Source: Priapulus caudatus (lineage: Eukaryota > Priapulida > Priapulimorpha > Priapulimorphida > Priapulidae). Taken from it: a stretch of 37,520 bases of DNA. Below are positions 20,963 to 32,899 of this stretch, in pieces (positions within the stretch are counted from its first letter, which is position 1; every line of letters starts with the position of its first letter). Position numbers and translations under genes: made by a program. The stretch spans positions 29,672 to 67,191 of the forward strand of contig NW_014577424.1 in the NCBI RefSeq assembly GCF_000485595.1. Direction: 5' to 3'. The notes beneath the pieces were generated by a model. It saw nothing but the letters and a program-made list of their open reading frames with translations, was not told the origin of the DNA and did not search any database.

Positions 20963-23231
20963 CAAATTGCATCCATTTACATACGCAATATTTGCTGTCC
21001 AAGTACACGCTCATATTGTCTTATATGTTGCAATGTGCAACAATAATGGACACAGGCATACAAATATGCTATACCTTTCTCGTTAACGAATATTGACAAT
21101 TTTTCCCATTTCATCGCGGATATACACGGATCCTTACATCCTATTTTCAATCGATTTGCTGTAAGCGTTACTTAATGTACCTACCCCCATTGCTGCTGCG
21201 TCCGTACGACTAGCGTTTGCTGTTGGTTGAGGAGTGTGTAAGAGCGTTCTTACTTTGCAAGCCGACGGTAAAGGTACATGGCGTCTAAGCGCCGCTGCTA
21301 TAGTTCACGGATTCTCGACGAACGTGCATGCGAGGGCTTCGTGATGCCAGCAGCGGAAAGATTGTACCCGTATCACATTAGATTTATCACGAAAATTACT
21401 GTGACCTTTTGCACCGTGACCTACGTACGCATCAAGCATGCCGTAACAGTCTACTCGGGTCACATCTGATAACTGCAGAGACGAATGGGGGCCCGGCAAA
21501 TCGTCGGAAGGTTTCGCTGAAAATGTGGTCTATCCATTAAGCTCGGCTGTGGCTGACAGCAGAAGCCGGCTGGATTTCCTGATTACCTTTCGCAATTTGT
21601 GCCGACCTGATAAATGGTTGGTTGGCGCGGTATAACACCATCAATGTCAATGATGCAAGACAGCACGCTGTCACGTCATGACTCACTCTCCCGCGAAGAA
21701 AACCCGAAGGGCATTGCTTTATCAAATGAAAACACGACAGAATTGCGGCTTAAGTATTTCTTGCTGAATATTAACTTCTTCGCGCCACCTGATGTTCGCT
21801 CGTTGATTGCATTAGGCAAAGCCGCTGTGTATTGCGGCATTTGGATGCAGCCTGTGCCTGCTGTGTGATGCGAAAGACAGCAGCACCGTAGAGAGAAACC
21901 ATGAAAAATGTCATCAGCCGTATGTATAGAGGAGGCCGCTGTAGATGGCGCTAGTGTCGACTTCTGAAATAGGAGAGAATGCTGTAGTTGGCGATTAGGT
22001 AAGAGCCTCAAAATTCCACAGTCACCATGGTCAAACACCAAAATACAAAAATCGTATGGAGGGGAGACTGCTACATAGGGCTAATAGGGGTCGCTAGTAT
22101 GAAATCCTAAAAGATATCATCAGCCATATGCAGGCACCATCTCATTCGTCCGAACATTATAGCGTATGTTTGTAACGACACGAGGGTACTGGGAGATTTT
22201 TGGTTGCGCGTAAAATTACATTTATTTCCGTTAATATACCCATATAGGTGAGGTATGAAAGTGAAATGTGAAATCGGTAACATTAATGTGGCTATTTTCG
22301 GAAATGTTATTTGAAATGCGTCACATTACTAATTACAAAGCGAAAGTCGCTGTTATTTCGCAATAAGATGCTCAGTTTGCGCTCTTGACGTGCGATGAGA
22401 ATGTGTCTTGTCATAGTTTATATGTAGGATGCATTTCAAATGTTTTTTCCCTCGAGCTTGACTAAAAGTCGCGATTTTGATGGGGTATCTTTGTACTATT
22501 GAGTGTCACAGAGAGATGTCTACCAAGCCTTCCTCTACCATGCGTGCCTCGACCAAGCCTGATTGGACCTTGAAGTCACTCCACTTACATTCAAAATTCT
22601 ACTCGAAAATAATGGAAGCGAAATGAAAGGAGCGATAGTGCAATGGCATAACTAAGGAATTACATCGCTTCATCAATAGCGTGTGACTAGGATAGAGAGT
22701 GAGACAAGAAGATCGCTGTGGGTGGCGGCATTACATTGGGTTACATAGATATTACGCATACAAACCGATGTCTGATAATTTGGTAATTTTTTTATAGAAA
22801 CGGTGCGAGGCGTCTGCCAATGGTGGTATTGACACATAGTGTGTTCGCGTAGCCTCGCGAGAAAGGCTTGCTTGTCTGATCTGTCAGGGCGATGTGCAGT
22901 GAAGCAATGCACCGATGCCAAGATTAGATGTAACATGATGTGTGGTAAATGATGTAAACGAGAATCACGCGAAAACTTAGTAACTAAAAGTAAAATTCGC
23001 ACTGGCCATAAAAGTGCACTGCGTTGTATTGCTGCTACTTAATCGCGGTGTATAAGTGAGTAACGATTACTTCACAGATAAACGCATGTTTCACGCAGTT
23101 ATTAGCTAGCTGGTTCTAAGAATGTACTTCCCTTCATGATATAACAACTCATCGCTGTCTATACTTAAGTTTGATTAATTACAAAAGTATTGCACTCCGA
23201 AAACAATAAATACAGCTATAATTACAAATTA

Positions 23232-23281
23232 GGGACAGCCAAAGAGCTTATAATTATCATTATAAGCTCTTTGGGACAGCC
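23232..23281. repeat. Mini-foldback C, second copy
   Basis: Identical to the hairpin at 18372-18421, with the arms at 23241-23254 and 23259-23272 and the same GGGACAGCC direct repeats. It is a duplicate only because the whole segment is duplicated. Confidence 0.65.
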
Positions 23282-24276
23282 ATTTACATCAGGAATTTGG
23301 GAATCAAGCGGTTAAAGGTTCTGTTCAGTGTTGCGCCAAATTATCGCTTTCCGCGTCAGTATATATGTAATTTCATTTGCTATCTACTTATAGATTAAAG
23401 CGTTTGTATTTTGCTGAAAGTAACCTACAATTTTAGACGCATCATCTTCACACACTATAGATTGCGAAATAGCCTAATTATGCAGTGATCACTGATGAAG
23501 CAAGTATGACCGACCCCTTCTTCACGGAAACTAAAGTAGAGCAGTGAAAGTGCTCTCGCCATACTATGCAGATACGACTAGGTGATAAACTCCTGGTTGA
23601 ACGTATTTTATCAATGAAGATCGTACGATTGAAACATATATATGCATGCGTCGACTACATATCACGGACTTACCTAACTGGAATAGAAATCTAAATTCCT
23701 AGTGGATGACTCCACTACGTAAGATGCCACTCGGATAATCACCCGGCTTTTGTAAATGCGAGGTGGCCAAAAAAATAGCTAAAAGCATATTTGGCATTGT
23801 TCCACATTGCGAACTGGATTAAGCTGTGCGGGTCTCACAGTGTAAAATTTCAGGCATATGGAAATCCATTTCAATGCCTGTCCGATGCAATTATGAATTT
23901 TGTTGACGCATTGATGGTTAGAATAATGGTAACCTTTCCCTGCGCGAAAGTGTGAAATTATGGTAATAGAAAGTATAACAACGGCGTGCCGATATGATGT
24001 TGATCGGTATAGACAACCAGGTGAAAGGTAAAATGATGCAAACATCTGCTGTATCAAGCACGATCAGTTTATACTGTAGCTGTCTCACTCGAGCAATCTT
24101 ATATCCTTAGCATGCGGCGAGTTATTTTGGAATTTATTTTTCGATTCTTCCGCGAAATGGAACAATCTCGTTAGTTCGCGCATAATCCTCAACCACAGTA
24201 AATTAAACAATGTGCCTCGCGTCAATAAAGTTTCAAACGCAGCCTCGCGAATTCGCGATTTATTGAAACAATTATG

Positions 24277-24328
24277 AATATATATATATATATATATATA
24301 TCAATAAATATATATATATATATATATT
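24277..24328. repeat. (TA)n microsatellite with CAATAAA interruption
   Basis: Two TA runs split by TCAATAAA. The first run is the array at which copy 1 stops before the gap at 19427. Confidence 0.95.
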
Positions 24329-24793
24329 AGTTTTAAGTAATAATACTTGCATGCAATGGCGCTTGCGTACGTATCCGTGACATACGTGACTCGTAATTCT
24401 GACAGTGTTAACCAGATTGACACTGAAGCTGAAACCAGCATCAGTTATGCCTCACTTCGCACACTTCTGCACCATTAAACTCTTAGCTAAAATTACAGAT
24501 GTGATGAACTGACATTGAACTTTCGGAGCACGAGAAAGCTATGCGATAGTCTTTACCGATGCAGCATCAGTACGTTAATTGAGATGATGGGTGCATGCTG
24601 TCTGGCATTGAAGACTGATTCGTTCAAGATCGTGTCGGATGAGTCGCTTGACTCCTTGCATTTAGTGAAGCTTTGCACTTGTTCAGTCATGTTCATAGGT
24701 ATTGACATCTCACAAACGCAATGGGCCTGGACCAACATTACCAAAATTATAGCAAGAGCCTATAATACTTTCAGGAGTAGATAATAGAGATTG
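24329..24793. other. Unassigned DNA
   Basis: No supported exon. The 89-codon plus-strand frame at 24515-24784 has no recognisable domain and no clear splice or start context. Confidence 0.4.
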
Positions 24794-24869
24794 TGGCATG
24801 GCATGGCATGGCATGGCATGGCATGGCATGGCATGGCATGGCATGGCATGGCATGGCATGGAATGGCAT
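24794..24869. repeat. (TGGCA)15 pentanucleotide array
   Basis: About fifteen tandem TGGCA units, the last ones with one variant (TGGAATGGCA). Homogeneous and probably length-polymorphic. Confidence 0.95.
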
Positions 24870-24903
24870 AGTATAGTATAGAGCCATAGTATTATGGGCA
24901 TTT

Positions 24904-24931
24904 ATATATATTATATATATATATATATATA
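24904..24931. repeat. Short (TA)n microsatellite
   Basis: TA run with one phase break. Confidence 0.85.
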
Positions 24932-27208
24932 GTGTCGGCATATATAGCGCATGTACCAGGCAGCAACAGGCAGCAATTCATATATATGCTGCCTTTACGA
25001 AGCGTAACCCTATGGTATCAGAATATTGTACGATTTTGACAAATAAAGCACGATTTATTATGACATTCTTTCTTTTATCAAGTTTTGTGCTACTATAATC
25101 AATATTCTACAACTTACCCAGAGAGTTGCTACGTAGCAACGGAAACCACCTATTACCGTCAGCAAAAGCACACCTCTTCAAATACACCTAGCTATATAAT
25201 CACCCTTACAAGTCATTACTAAGCAATGTAAATATATATGTACTTTGCGCATTTTTTACGGGAAAATGTGTGTATTCATTAATCAACTTTATCGCTCGGT
25301 TTTACACATGGCGATATACGGTTGCATTCAGCGAGACGTACAATAGGTGTCTGACTGTATGCTAAACCATATACGCCTACGTTTGCTACAATAGTAACTC
25401 GATAAACGCATTCAACGTCGTCTCACTAGTTGACCTCGGGAATAGAAAGAGTTGGGTGACCCGCACGCAGTTACAGCAGAGTTGAGAATGGGTAGGTTGT
25501 AAATCTAGAAGCACCCGATCATCGGCTAAGCAACCAAATTGAAAGCGAAAGTACAAAAGCCATTGCTTGCGAATATTTACCTTAGTTATAGATCACCTTA
25601 AATTCATATGCGATCAATATTTACAGATATTGCAACTCTGTTAGTATTTAGGAACAGCTACCGTGTTTTGGAAGATTAATGTACATAAAACTAGAAATAC
25701 AACAAATATCAATCATCATCATAATGAAGAATATCTGCTGAAACTTATGTGAAAAGTTATTGTTGTGAATTTCTTTGTGTGGACGAGAGCGACACAGAAT
25801 CGCAACTTGCGCGATCTCTTCTTCGCGAATTCGTTGATCTCTTTTTTTTCTCGATCACGGTTTTCGACCTCGTATATAAGCCCGTTTCTTTTGAGTCGAT
25901 TCTGTCACTGTCTAGCAGTTCCATCAAAATGGCTTAGCGACGTGTTTTTAGTCGACATTCGACGTGTTATATCGAGTAACTGATTGTGCAATGAATGCAG
26001 ATAAAAGAACATTTTCTTGACGTGTTGTTGTTGGACGGGGGAGCTGGCAGCTTAGCTGGATACGTGAGCGGCCTTCAAAATCGATTCGTGCGTGCCTTTG
26101 CTACTGCTTTGCTAGACGTTTTCGGACTTTGATGTTGCCTCCTCGAAAAAACCTGCTGGAGATATTTCGTTATTAGTGTCACAGATTGAAGGAGTAAGGG
26201 GAAAGCGATGGGAGATTGATCTAGTTCTGATTGCATTCCTGGCACAGTAAATTGCAGAATAAGTGGGGGAAACATAACTACCTAATGGATGCGCTGCGCC
26301 ATTACAATGCCATGGCTGCCCAATATGGAAATGAGCGGCTTATAGTTTGTCAGTCTGAATTGTGGAAAAGCGCATTTTCATCTGTTTAGCAAGAGCCTTT
26401 ACACTTTCAAAGGCTGCTTGATGGCATCTGACATATAATTAAACGTTACGGGCCACAGAGGCGTGCGTAGTGATGGGCGAACCAATTTCATTCTTTTATG
26501 GAACCCAATTAACTAGTGTTGGTTGAGAGTGGAAGCAGTCCACGTACTATATTATTTATCGGCGTCTTTTCATGATCCCATAATATCTTTTACTAAACGC
26601 ATGATTTATATCCTACTTTGTAGTAGTTTATACACTGAAAATGAATTTATTTAACTAAATCGTAAATCAGCATTTGATATCAATCGAATATGCATGCGTC
26701 ATACATAGGCCTATTGTATATCACTACAACAACGGACGTTTATCTAGGCTAAGATGAAACGAATTTGCTACACACGTATATATGCTATTTGCTATATGCC
26801 GTGCCCGCCCCGTTGTTAGTAGAGAGAAAGGGAGAAACTTGCTCTGTGATCCAGTGACAGCGGTAGGAGCAGCAAACAGGCCAGACCAGGCAGCACTAGC
26901 TGTCAGACTACCAGACGCATTTAGCTTGGAACTAGTCACTTGTGCTGCTGCCTGCAGGGGGCAGACACTGTTAGTGTTCTATGGGTCAATACGCGTAGCT
27001 GTGGTGGCAAGTGCTCCTCGCCAGGCAGACTGACTCGCGGACGAATCACGGCCCGTGCAGTACGATTCCATCCTGTGCGAGGCAAAGTCGAATTGAAACG
27101 TCTCGCCCTGAGAGAAAACAGTGTTACTGCGGGATTCGCAGATTGTAGTTCGACATGACAGACACATTCCACCTGCGAGTTTCTACAATGACAGTGTCAA
27201 GGAACTAG
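24932..27208. other. Unassigned upstream region of the signal-peptide exon
   Basis: Mostly unique, AT-rich sequence. A TATATAAG element sits at 25873-25880. The interval from about 26800 to 27200 is GC-richer and could include the promoter or a 5' untranslated region of the exon at 27314. Frames here are short and mutually overlapping, and no domain is recognised. Confidence 0.4.
25873..25880 (+). promoter_or_regulatory. Possible TATA box with downstream initiator-like site
   Basis: TATATAAG is followed about 30 bp later by TGTCACTG, which is loosely initiator-like. The first ATG after it (25929) is followed by only one sense codon before a stop. It could at most be a non-coding first exon or a chance match. 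No transcript evidence. Confidence 0.15.
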
Positions 27209-27313
27209 TCGTACATCACCTGGTTAAGAACTTCAGCGTTCAGGTCACCTACTGTGTGCAGTACTACGAATTCATTTGAGTCGGCCTGCGACCGATTATC
27301 TCTCCTAGGCACC

Positions 27314-27368
27314 ATGTTTTACGTATTTTCGGTGCAGTGCATCGTTCTCCTAGTCCTGGCGCAAACCG
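27314..27368 (+). CDS. First coding exon: signal peptide of a secreted or membrane protein
   Basis: ATG at 27314 in a favourable context (GGCACCATGT) encodes MFYVFSVQCIVLLVLAQT plus one base. It ends at the strong donor ACCG|GTAAGAAT (27368/27369), giving a phase 1 intron. An in-frame TAG at 27206-27208 with no intervening in-frame ATG supports this start. The residues have signal-peptide character: a short n-region, the hydrophobic stretch VQCIVLLVLA, and a small-residue cleavage-like site around LVLA-QT. A phase 1 intron just after the signal peptide is a frequent arrangement in extracellular-protein genes (established knowledge). The following exons were not identified, so the mature protein is unknown. 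They may lie in the next 10 kb or beyond the window. Confidence 0.55.
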
Positions 27369-29422
27369 GTAAGAATTTATTTCTTATTTAAATCGTAGTG
27401 AACGAGCTGACAGATTGTCGGCCTATATATGTGCACGTGTGTTTATGTAAGATGTGTGTATGTATGTGTGTATGTTAGTGTGCTAATTTATACTCTTTCA
27501 TGTATGATGTTAAGCATGGCGAACATGGAACGGTGTATTAGTGACTCTTCATATACTAGCACGATGAACTAACGGAAACATTAAATAGGTAGACTCATGT
27601 AGCACAAAACTCCTCTTTAAGATGTCCATAAGCGGTAGGCTGGCATAATCAATTCATTAACTTATCTATGCAATTGAGTGCTTTGGCTCAATGTTTATTA
27701 TATATCAATAGTAATTTATATAGTCACATATATATGTACTGTGTGCATATTGCACAAGAATGTAATCGGACAGAATCAATGGAGAATGGCAAAACCTACA
27801 TGTGTTCTCATCCTCATGCCCAAGCCCAAAAACTTCCATCTTTCTATAATAACCTAATTATGTTAATATTTCTCATTATTTCTACTGAAAGGAATTTCAT
27901 TTATTTATAAAGCCATTATAATAATTTCCAAAATTATATGTGTTCCCCAGTCTGCGAGTTATTTGTGTCATCAAATTTGCATCGTAAACACTAGTTCTTA
28001 CGTTTATTTGCATTTATGGACCACCGTTAACTGTGCATAGTACTTCTAATGAATCTAAATGTATTTGGCAGTGAAGCATTATGTGAATATTGGACATGTT
28101 CACTTTTCAAAGATGATTAATTGAGCACACAGACTTTATCAATCAGAAATGAAATGCTTAGTTCCAGTGTCTCTAAACTGAAGTCACATAGTGTCAGTCC
28201 TATCGTACAAAATGCTGAATGTTTCCATTACAAAAAGGTTTATCCATTTGCCAGTTAGCCATCTGTTAAAACATTAGCGTTATATAAAAATGGTTTCATG
28301 TAGTTTATTGCGACAACAAGAAAAAGTGAAATAAATATACAGCTGTGTGTGTAGGTACTGTGTACGTCCATGACCATGCACCTAGCTGCTATTACCTAGC
28401 ACAAGGCATGTACCTGGAGTGCACAGCTGTGTATCCACTGTTCAACTTTACCTATCTAGAATTCCTATCTTGCGATCCCTGTCACAGTCTATAACATTGA
28501 GGCTTTCCTACCAAGTTAACCTAGATCACGGCCCCACCGTGCATTTTCTAGGTTTAGCCAGCGACAGTGTTTGTCTGTTTGCAAGAAGTATAGCTGTACA
28601 TACTACATAAGCTAGTCCTATATACATCTAGGCCTAGTTTATGGCATTAGTCATTACGTTCTTTGCCCATCTCGTGATGTTAATGATGATGCTTTTTTAT
28701 CATGCAATAAAAAGCTCTCCTACGAATATTGTTTGTGTAATTAGCGTAAAATCATAATAAAAGCATCAATAATATGTAAACCCACTGTAGAATTTTGGTA
28801 TACATGTAGACAAAAATGTGGTACCGGTACCGGAAAGATTACTAATAATTTACTCTCTAAAGCCCAAATTAGCACTGGTATATTTATATATATATATATT
28901 GTATAAGTCAGCATTCAGCTTGTGAAAGGTCCCACTACTTGAAATATGTCGTTGAAACAGGCTTGTTTTCAGCAAGTTTTAATGCTTCGAGCCTTCGAGA
29001 TATTGCAGGTGTCGGTGGAATTAATAATAGCAATATTTATATTCTGTTAATACTTGCCCTCTTACCCAGTACCTACCTTTACACAGATACAGAATCAGTT
29101 AATAACCCTGTGGGTAGTGACCCTGCATGATTTTCTTGATATTTCTATTCACTCAGAGTAGTATCCCTGATGCCCCCACCCCCTGACAATTCCTGTATCC
29201 GTGTATTCACTGATATCCATGCCAACTTTAGTCACTGAATCTAATGAGCTGTAATAATAAAGAGCTTGGAAAATTATGGTAATTTCATCAAGCAAAAGGT
29301 ACAGGAAGTACAATTCAATGTTATTGTCTTTCAATTTCACTGCACAACGCGGCTAGATGGTCTAGACATGTTGATCCATACAATTGTGATCAATGAAAAA
29401 AAAAGTATATATATATATATGT
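27369..29422. other. Probable intron 1 of the signal-peptide gene, 5' part
   Basis: AT-rich DNA with short TA and GT runs (27425-27480 and 28877-28899) and no open frame above about 80 codons. GGTACCGGTACCGG at 28820 is a small tandem word. The intron assignment rests on the donor at 27369 only. Confidence 0.35.
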
Positions 29423-29474
29423 ATCAAGAGCTAATAATACCTATTATTAGCTCTTGGTATTATTAGCTCTTGAT
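29423..29474. repeat. Mini-foldback B (ATCAAGAGCTAATAATACC)
   Basis: Perfect 19-bp inverted repeats at 29423-29441 and 29456-29474. The 14-nt loop, TATTATTAGCTCTT, is itself a truncated copy of the right arm, so there is one left arm and two alternative right arms. It sits directly after a TA run, as foldback A does. Confidence 0.8.
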
Positions 29475-29646
29475 GTGTATGTATATACTGGTTTATTCAC
29501 TTTTAATTATATTATGTTTGCCATTTTCTGCATATATATATAAGTATAATAGATTGTGGATTTTTTTCAAATCTGTTAGTGGCTCACAATTTAAATCACT
29601 ATTTGCTAACTTCTGTCTCTTACACCTGTTTTTCAACATTGGTATG

Positions 29647-29688
29647 AATTAGTGAATGTCATTCGTACGTAAGACATTCACACTAATT
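29647..29688. repeat. Inverted repeat AATTAGTGAATGTC
   Basis: 29647-29660 pairs with 29673-29688, where the right arm has two extra bases. A 12-nt loop separates them. A single hairpin of unknown significance. Confidence 0.5.
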
Positions 29689-30576
29689 TACACATTTGAT
29701 CGCACCGGTATACCCGCTTTTGCACAAATTAAACAGCACCAAAGCAAAGATACTCGCTCACTTAGGAGTCTTTTTACCTGCTGTTGTTCACCAGTATATT
29801 GTGCGAAAATATGACAAGCTTGAATGACACGCGTGAAACAATTATTAGTCGGTAAAACTCGCGTAGATGTAGACACGAGTCGACTCTACATGACAGCCAA
29901 TATATTCACAGAGTGGGAAGATGTCGGCACTGTAGATAAGTGTTTATGTAGCCCGCCTAATCCAGCCCTCTGTATTGTGGAGCATCGCTTTTTCGTGTCA
30001 ATATCGCAAGCTTGTTTCCAGCAGTGATAAATGGCACGCATCCCCATTGGGTTCGAGATACCTCATCTATCATACTGTCTCCTCGCTCTCTCTACATGGT
30101 GATGGCAGCCGCTCTCATCTTCCCATCAACAGTCTAGTCGAAAATTAAGGAAGGGAGCTTGCAGATTTTCGTAAAAGTGTCATTTATCTCTGATTGTCAC
30201 GCAGTCGGATGGTATATGCATGTGGCTGTCGTATTAAAACCGAATTTGTTCGTGTGAATGATGGCAGGTGCTTTTCCCTGAACAAAGGCACTGTTTGAGG
30301 CGAGGTAACTCCGGGTACTTGCAAACAACATTTATCGTCCTAGAACACAATTAAAGACGTCGGTAGATTGTAATAAACATCTGACAATTACGTTTCGCGA
30401 TATGTTCGAGCAAGTTTAGATGATTAAGACTCTAATTAGGCACTCTTGTTATAGCTAAAGATGCTTTGTTGTCGAGATTTCGTGTCGATAATTATACAGT
30501 CACTACAGTAACTGATATGCCTGTGGCAGCCACTTTCTCTGGTTGGTGCTGGTAGCTCTTCTACGTTCCGGGTCTG
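29689..30576. other. Unassigned DNA
   Basis: No exon or repeat recognised in this stretch. Frames are 60-67 codons and overlap on opposite strands. Confidence 0.45.
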
Positions 30577-30636
30577 ATGGCTATCAAGAGTCCATAAAAT
30601 ATTATGGCTCTCTATTATGGACTTTTGATGGCTATG
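30577..30636. repeat. Mini-foldback D (ATCAAGAGTCCATAA)
   Basis: The left arm ATGGCTATCAAGAGTCCATAA faces the right arm TTATGGACTTTTGATGGCTAT, with three mismatches. An inner TTATGGCTCTC segment offers a second, shorter partner for the left arm, the same one-left two-right design as at 29423-29474. The outer ATCAAGAG end matches that element too. Confidence 0.65.
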
Positions 30637-30824
30637 TTTATTGAGCAGCTTATTAATGTGATGTAGTAATATGGCATCTAGGGACCCTTACTGCTGTGAA
30701 AATGACCATCAGTTATGTCCACCTGCCTTGGAGTGCCTACTGGGCTACTAGGTCCCATACTGGTGATAACCTATCTTGCATGCATGACTGGAGACGAGTG
30801 TTTAATAGTGGGAATCTATGAGTA

Positions 30825-30826
<2 letters not shown>

Positions 30827-30912
<86 letters not shown>
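30827..30912. repeat. (GT)43 microsatellite
   Basis: Perfect GT run followed by GTGGTGGTGGTGA-like and polyG sequence. Cys/Val frames are artefacts. Confidence 0.98.
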
Positions 30913-30913
<1 letters not shown>

Positions 30914-30939
30914 GTGGTGGTGGTGATTGGGGGGGGGTC

Positions 30940-32460
30940 GATTGTTTGTTAGCGCTTCTGTGGGGCTTGTGTTGATAAACAATGCAATCGTCAATTTATA
31001 GCACCCCACCCTCCCATTTCCATACTACGATTCCCATTCATTTTTATCCATCTCCGTTCAGCTTGTTCCCACCGTGATATTTGTAACAGCCGATTGACAA
31101 TTCCAGGAATAAACTGATGAAAATTTGCTGTTGACTCAAGGCAGAAAGTTAAAGGAAAGTAGTATAAGTAAATACTGATAGAAACTGCATATATAAATTC
31201 ACATCATATTACGCACATATTAAATTATTGTAACGGTTCCTATGGTGATGCTATATGCAATAAGCTCTATTTAACCATTTGAAGCCATAAGGTCAGGCCT
31301 AGCCATATTCAATTTCGAAATATGGTGGAAGTAGTTAATGAGGTTCTTTACTCTGTTTTGTAGAGGAGGCAAGGTCCCTTATACTTGAGTTTTTGTGGAA
31401 GACTGTGTTATACTAAACCAACTTTTTTACTTTTAGATAGCCTTCAAGGATTTGCTGGCGTTTTATATTTTAGTAGGAGGGTTTTCAACCATGGCTGTAG
31501 CGAGACAATGATAGAGTTAAGCTAGCTAGTTTAAAGTTATGGATGCGGGCTTGTGCGTACATTATGTATACTAATCCAAGAACGTTGTCTCTATTTCCTT
31601 TCTGCCGCTTACAAATATTTAATGAACCTTAGCGAATTCATTTCGGTAGTAGTCTCTCAACACGGTCGTTGGTTTTTGAAAACCTCGTTAAAAATATATT
31701 GTTATCAGATCTGTCGTGCAGATTGTGGGTTGCCACGGTATTTTGTGGCAAGTAAAGCCTATAAGCTGGGCTGTGTTTCAGCCGTATCTCCGTGTACAAG
31801 TGCCCATCCTAGCCCAGTTCACATCATTGCACTTAATGGATATCTTAAAGATAGGATACTCAGATTGCAAATTTTTCATATTAACTGCTTAGAATAGTTT
31901 TTTGTCGCCGGATGCTTCGTGAAAAATACTCTGTTACGGTTCGCGTATTGAGTATGCAGGTTTCGCACCTTTTCAAGGATACGTTCTTTGTGAAATTGTG
32001 TACAGAGTAGGCTTGTCTGTAGTGGAAGTGATATAATACACCGTGTTGTGATATAAATACAAGAGTGAATGTATAAAATTGAAGCTTCATTGATTATTCA
32101 ATACCATTCACTTTGATCAGAGTATTGATAGCGCTTTCCATTTCTTTCGCACATTTTCTCTTCCATACACCTGCACATTTTATCACCAGTGTTACGCGGT
32201 TTCTTGACTACGTTACTCTCTTTCAAGTTCACTATTCCTATCCTCGTGTGTTCCATTATCAGCTAAATACTTTACTCGCGCACATGTTTATTACGCTAAC
32301 CGTGCTCTCACACATTCCTATGTTTCCTGCCTCTGTCTGTCTGTCTGTCTGCCTGTCTTTCATGTGTCCATTTCTGCTGGTGTAGCCTCTGAAAACATTT
32401 TTCGCATTTTTCGTCAGTCTGCTGATGTGTTTCTAACCGTGCAGCTATAGGGGACCTTCT
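30940..32460. other. Unassigned DNA
   Basis: Acceptor-like pyrimidine-AG sites occur (for example TTTTTTACTTTTAG before 31437), but none leads to an exon with both recognisable content and a clear donor. The 114-codon frame at 31553-31897 has no domain that I recognise. A (CTGT)n run of about five units lies near 32333-32352. Confidence 0.4.
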
Positions 32461-32479
32461 AGTTCAGCCTAGCTAGTAG

Positions 32480-32492
32480 AGAGAGGGGGAGC

Positions 32493-32535
<43 letters not shown>
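32480..32535. repeat. (GA)n microsatellite
   Basis: GA run on the plus strand preceding GCAGAG-rich purine sequence. Confidence 0.95.
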
Positions 32536-32538
<3 letters not shown>

Positions 32539-32627
32539 GAGGCTAAGCTAAGTAGCAGAGCAGGGGAGCCCGGAGCAGAGCAGCAGAGAGCAGAGAGATG
32601 AGAGGAGAGAGCAGCAGAGCAGCAGAG

Positions 32628-32835
32628 GCGGGGGGGGGGGGGGGGGGGCGGGCGGGGGGGGGCGGGGGGGGGGGCGGGGCGGGGGGGGCGGGGGGGGGCG
32701 GGCGGGGCGAGGGGCGGGGGGGGGGGGGGGGGAGGCGGGCGGCCGGGGGGGGGGGGGGGGGGGGCGCGGCGCGCGGGCGGGGGGGGGGGGGGGGGGGGGG
32801 GTGGCGGGGGGGGGCGGGGCGGGGGGGGGGGGGGC
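32628..32835. repeat. PolyG block with scattered C
   Basis: About 200 bases almost entirely G, interrupted by single C and a few A, T or GC dinucleotides. Gly-rich plus and Pro-rich minus frames are trivial. It has the base content for G-quadruplexes (established property of G runs). The irregular C positions and extreme composition also suit low-accuracy consensus sequence, so the exact bases should be distrusted. Confidence 0.9.
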
Positions 32836-32899
32836 GACGAGGAGCATCGACTGAGAGTAGGCAGCATCGACGCATGAGAGATCTGACGACGACAGCCAT

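Larger units (their letters stand above)
19437..24286 (+). repeat. Segment duplicate, copy 2 (about 4.85 kb)
   Basis: Starts right after the N gap with the same CTGTCGGTTGGCGAG as copy 1 and runs to the AT microsatellite at about 24277-24286, which continues beyond it. Substitutions against copy 1 are scattered (for example six or so in the last kilobase). The length differences are three discrete indels. Gene content is nil in both copies: the largest frame, a minus-strand one of 121 codons (21676-22041), has no recognisable domain. Confidence 0.95.

Noticed and set aside
31437-31545. Possible second exon for the signal-peptide gene after TTTTTTACTTTTAG
   Set aside because: In phase 1 it gives about 28 codons then a stop, with no recognisable domain or donor. 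Acceptor-like sites are common in AT-rich DNA.
31553-31897. 114-codon frame with several Cys residues
   Set aside because: No recognisable family, no splice context and no signal or membrane segment. Length is within chance for this base composition.
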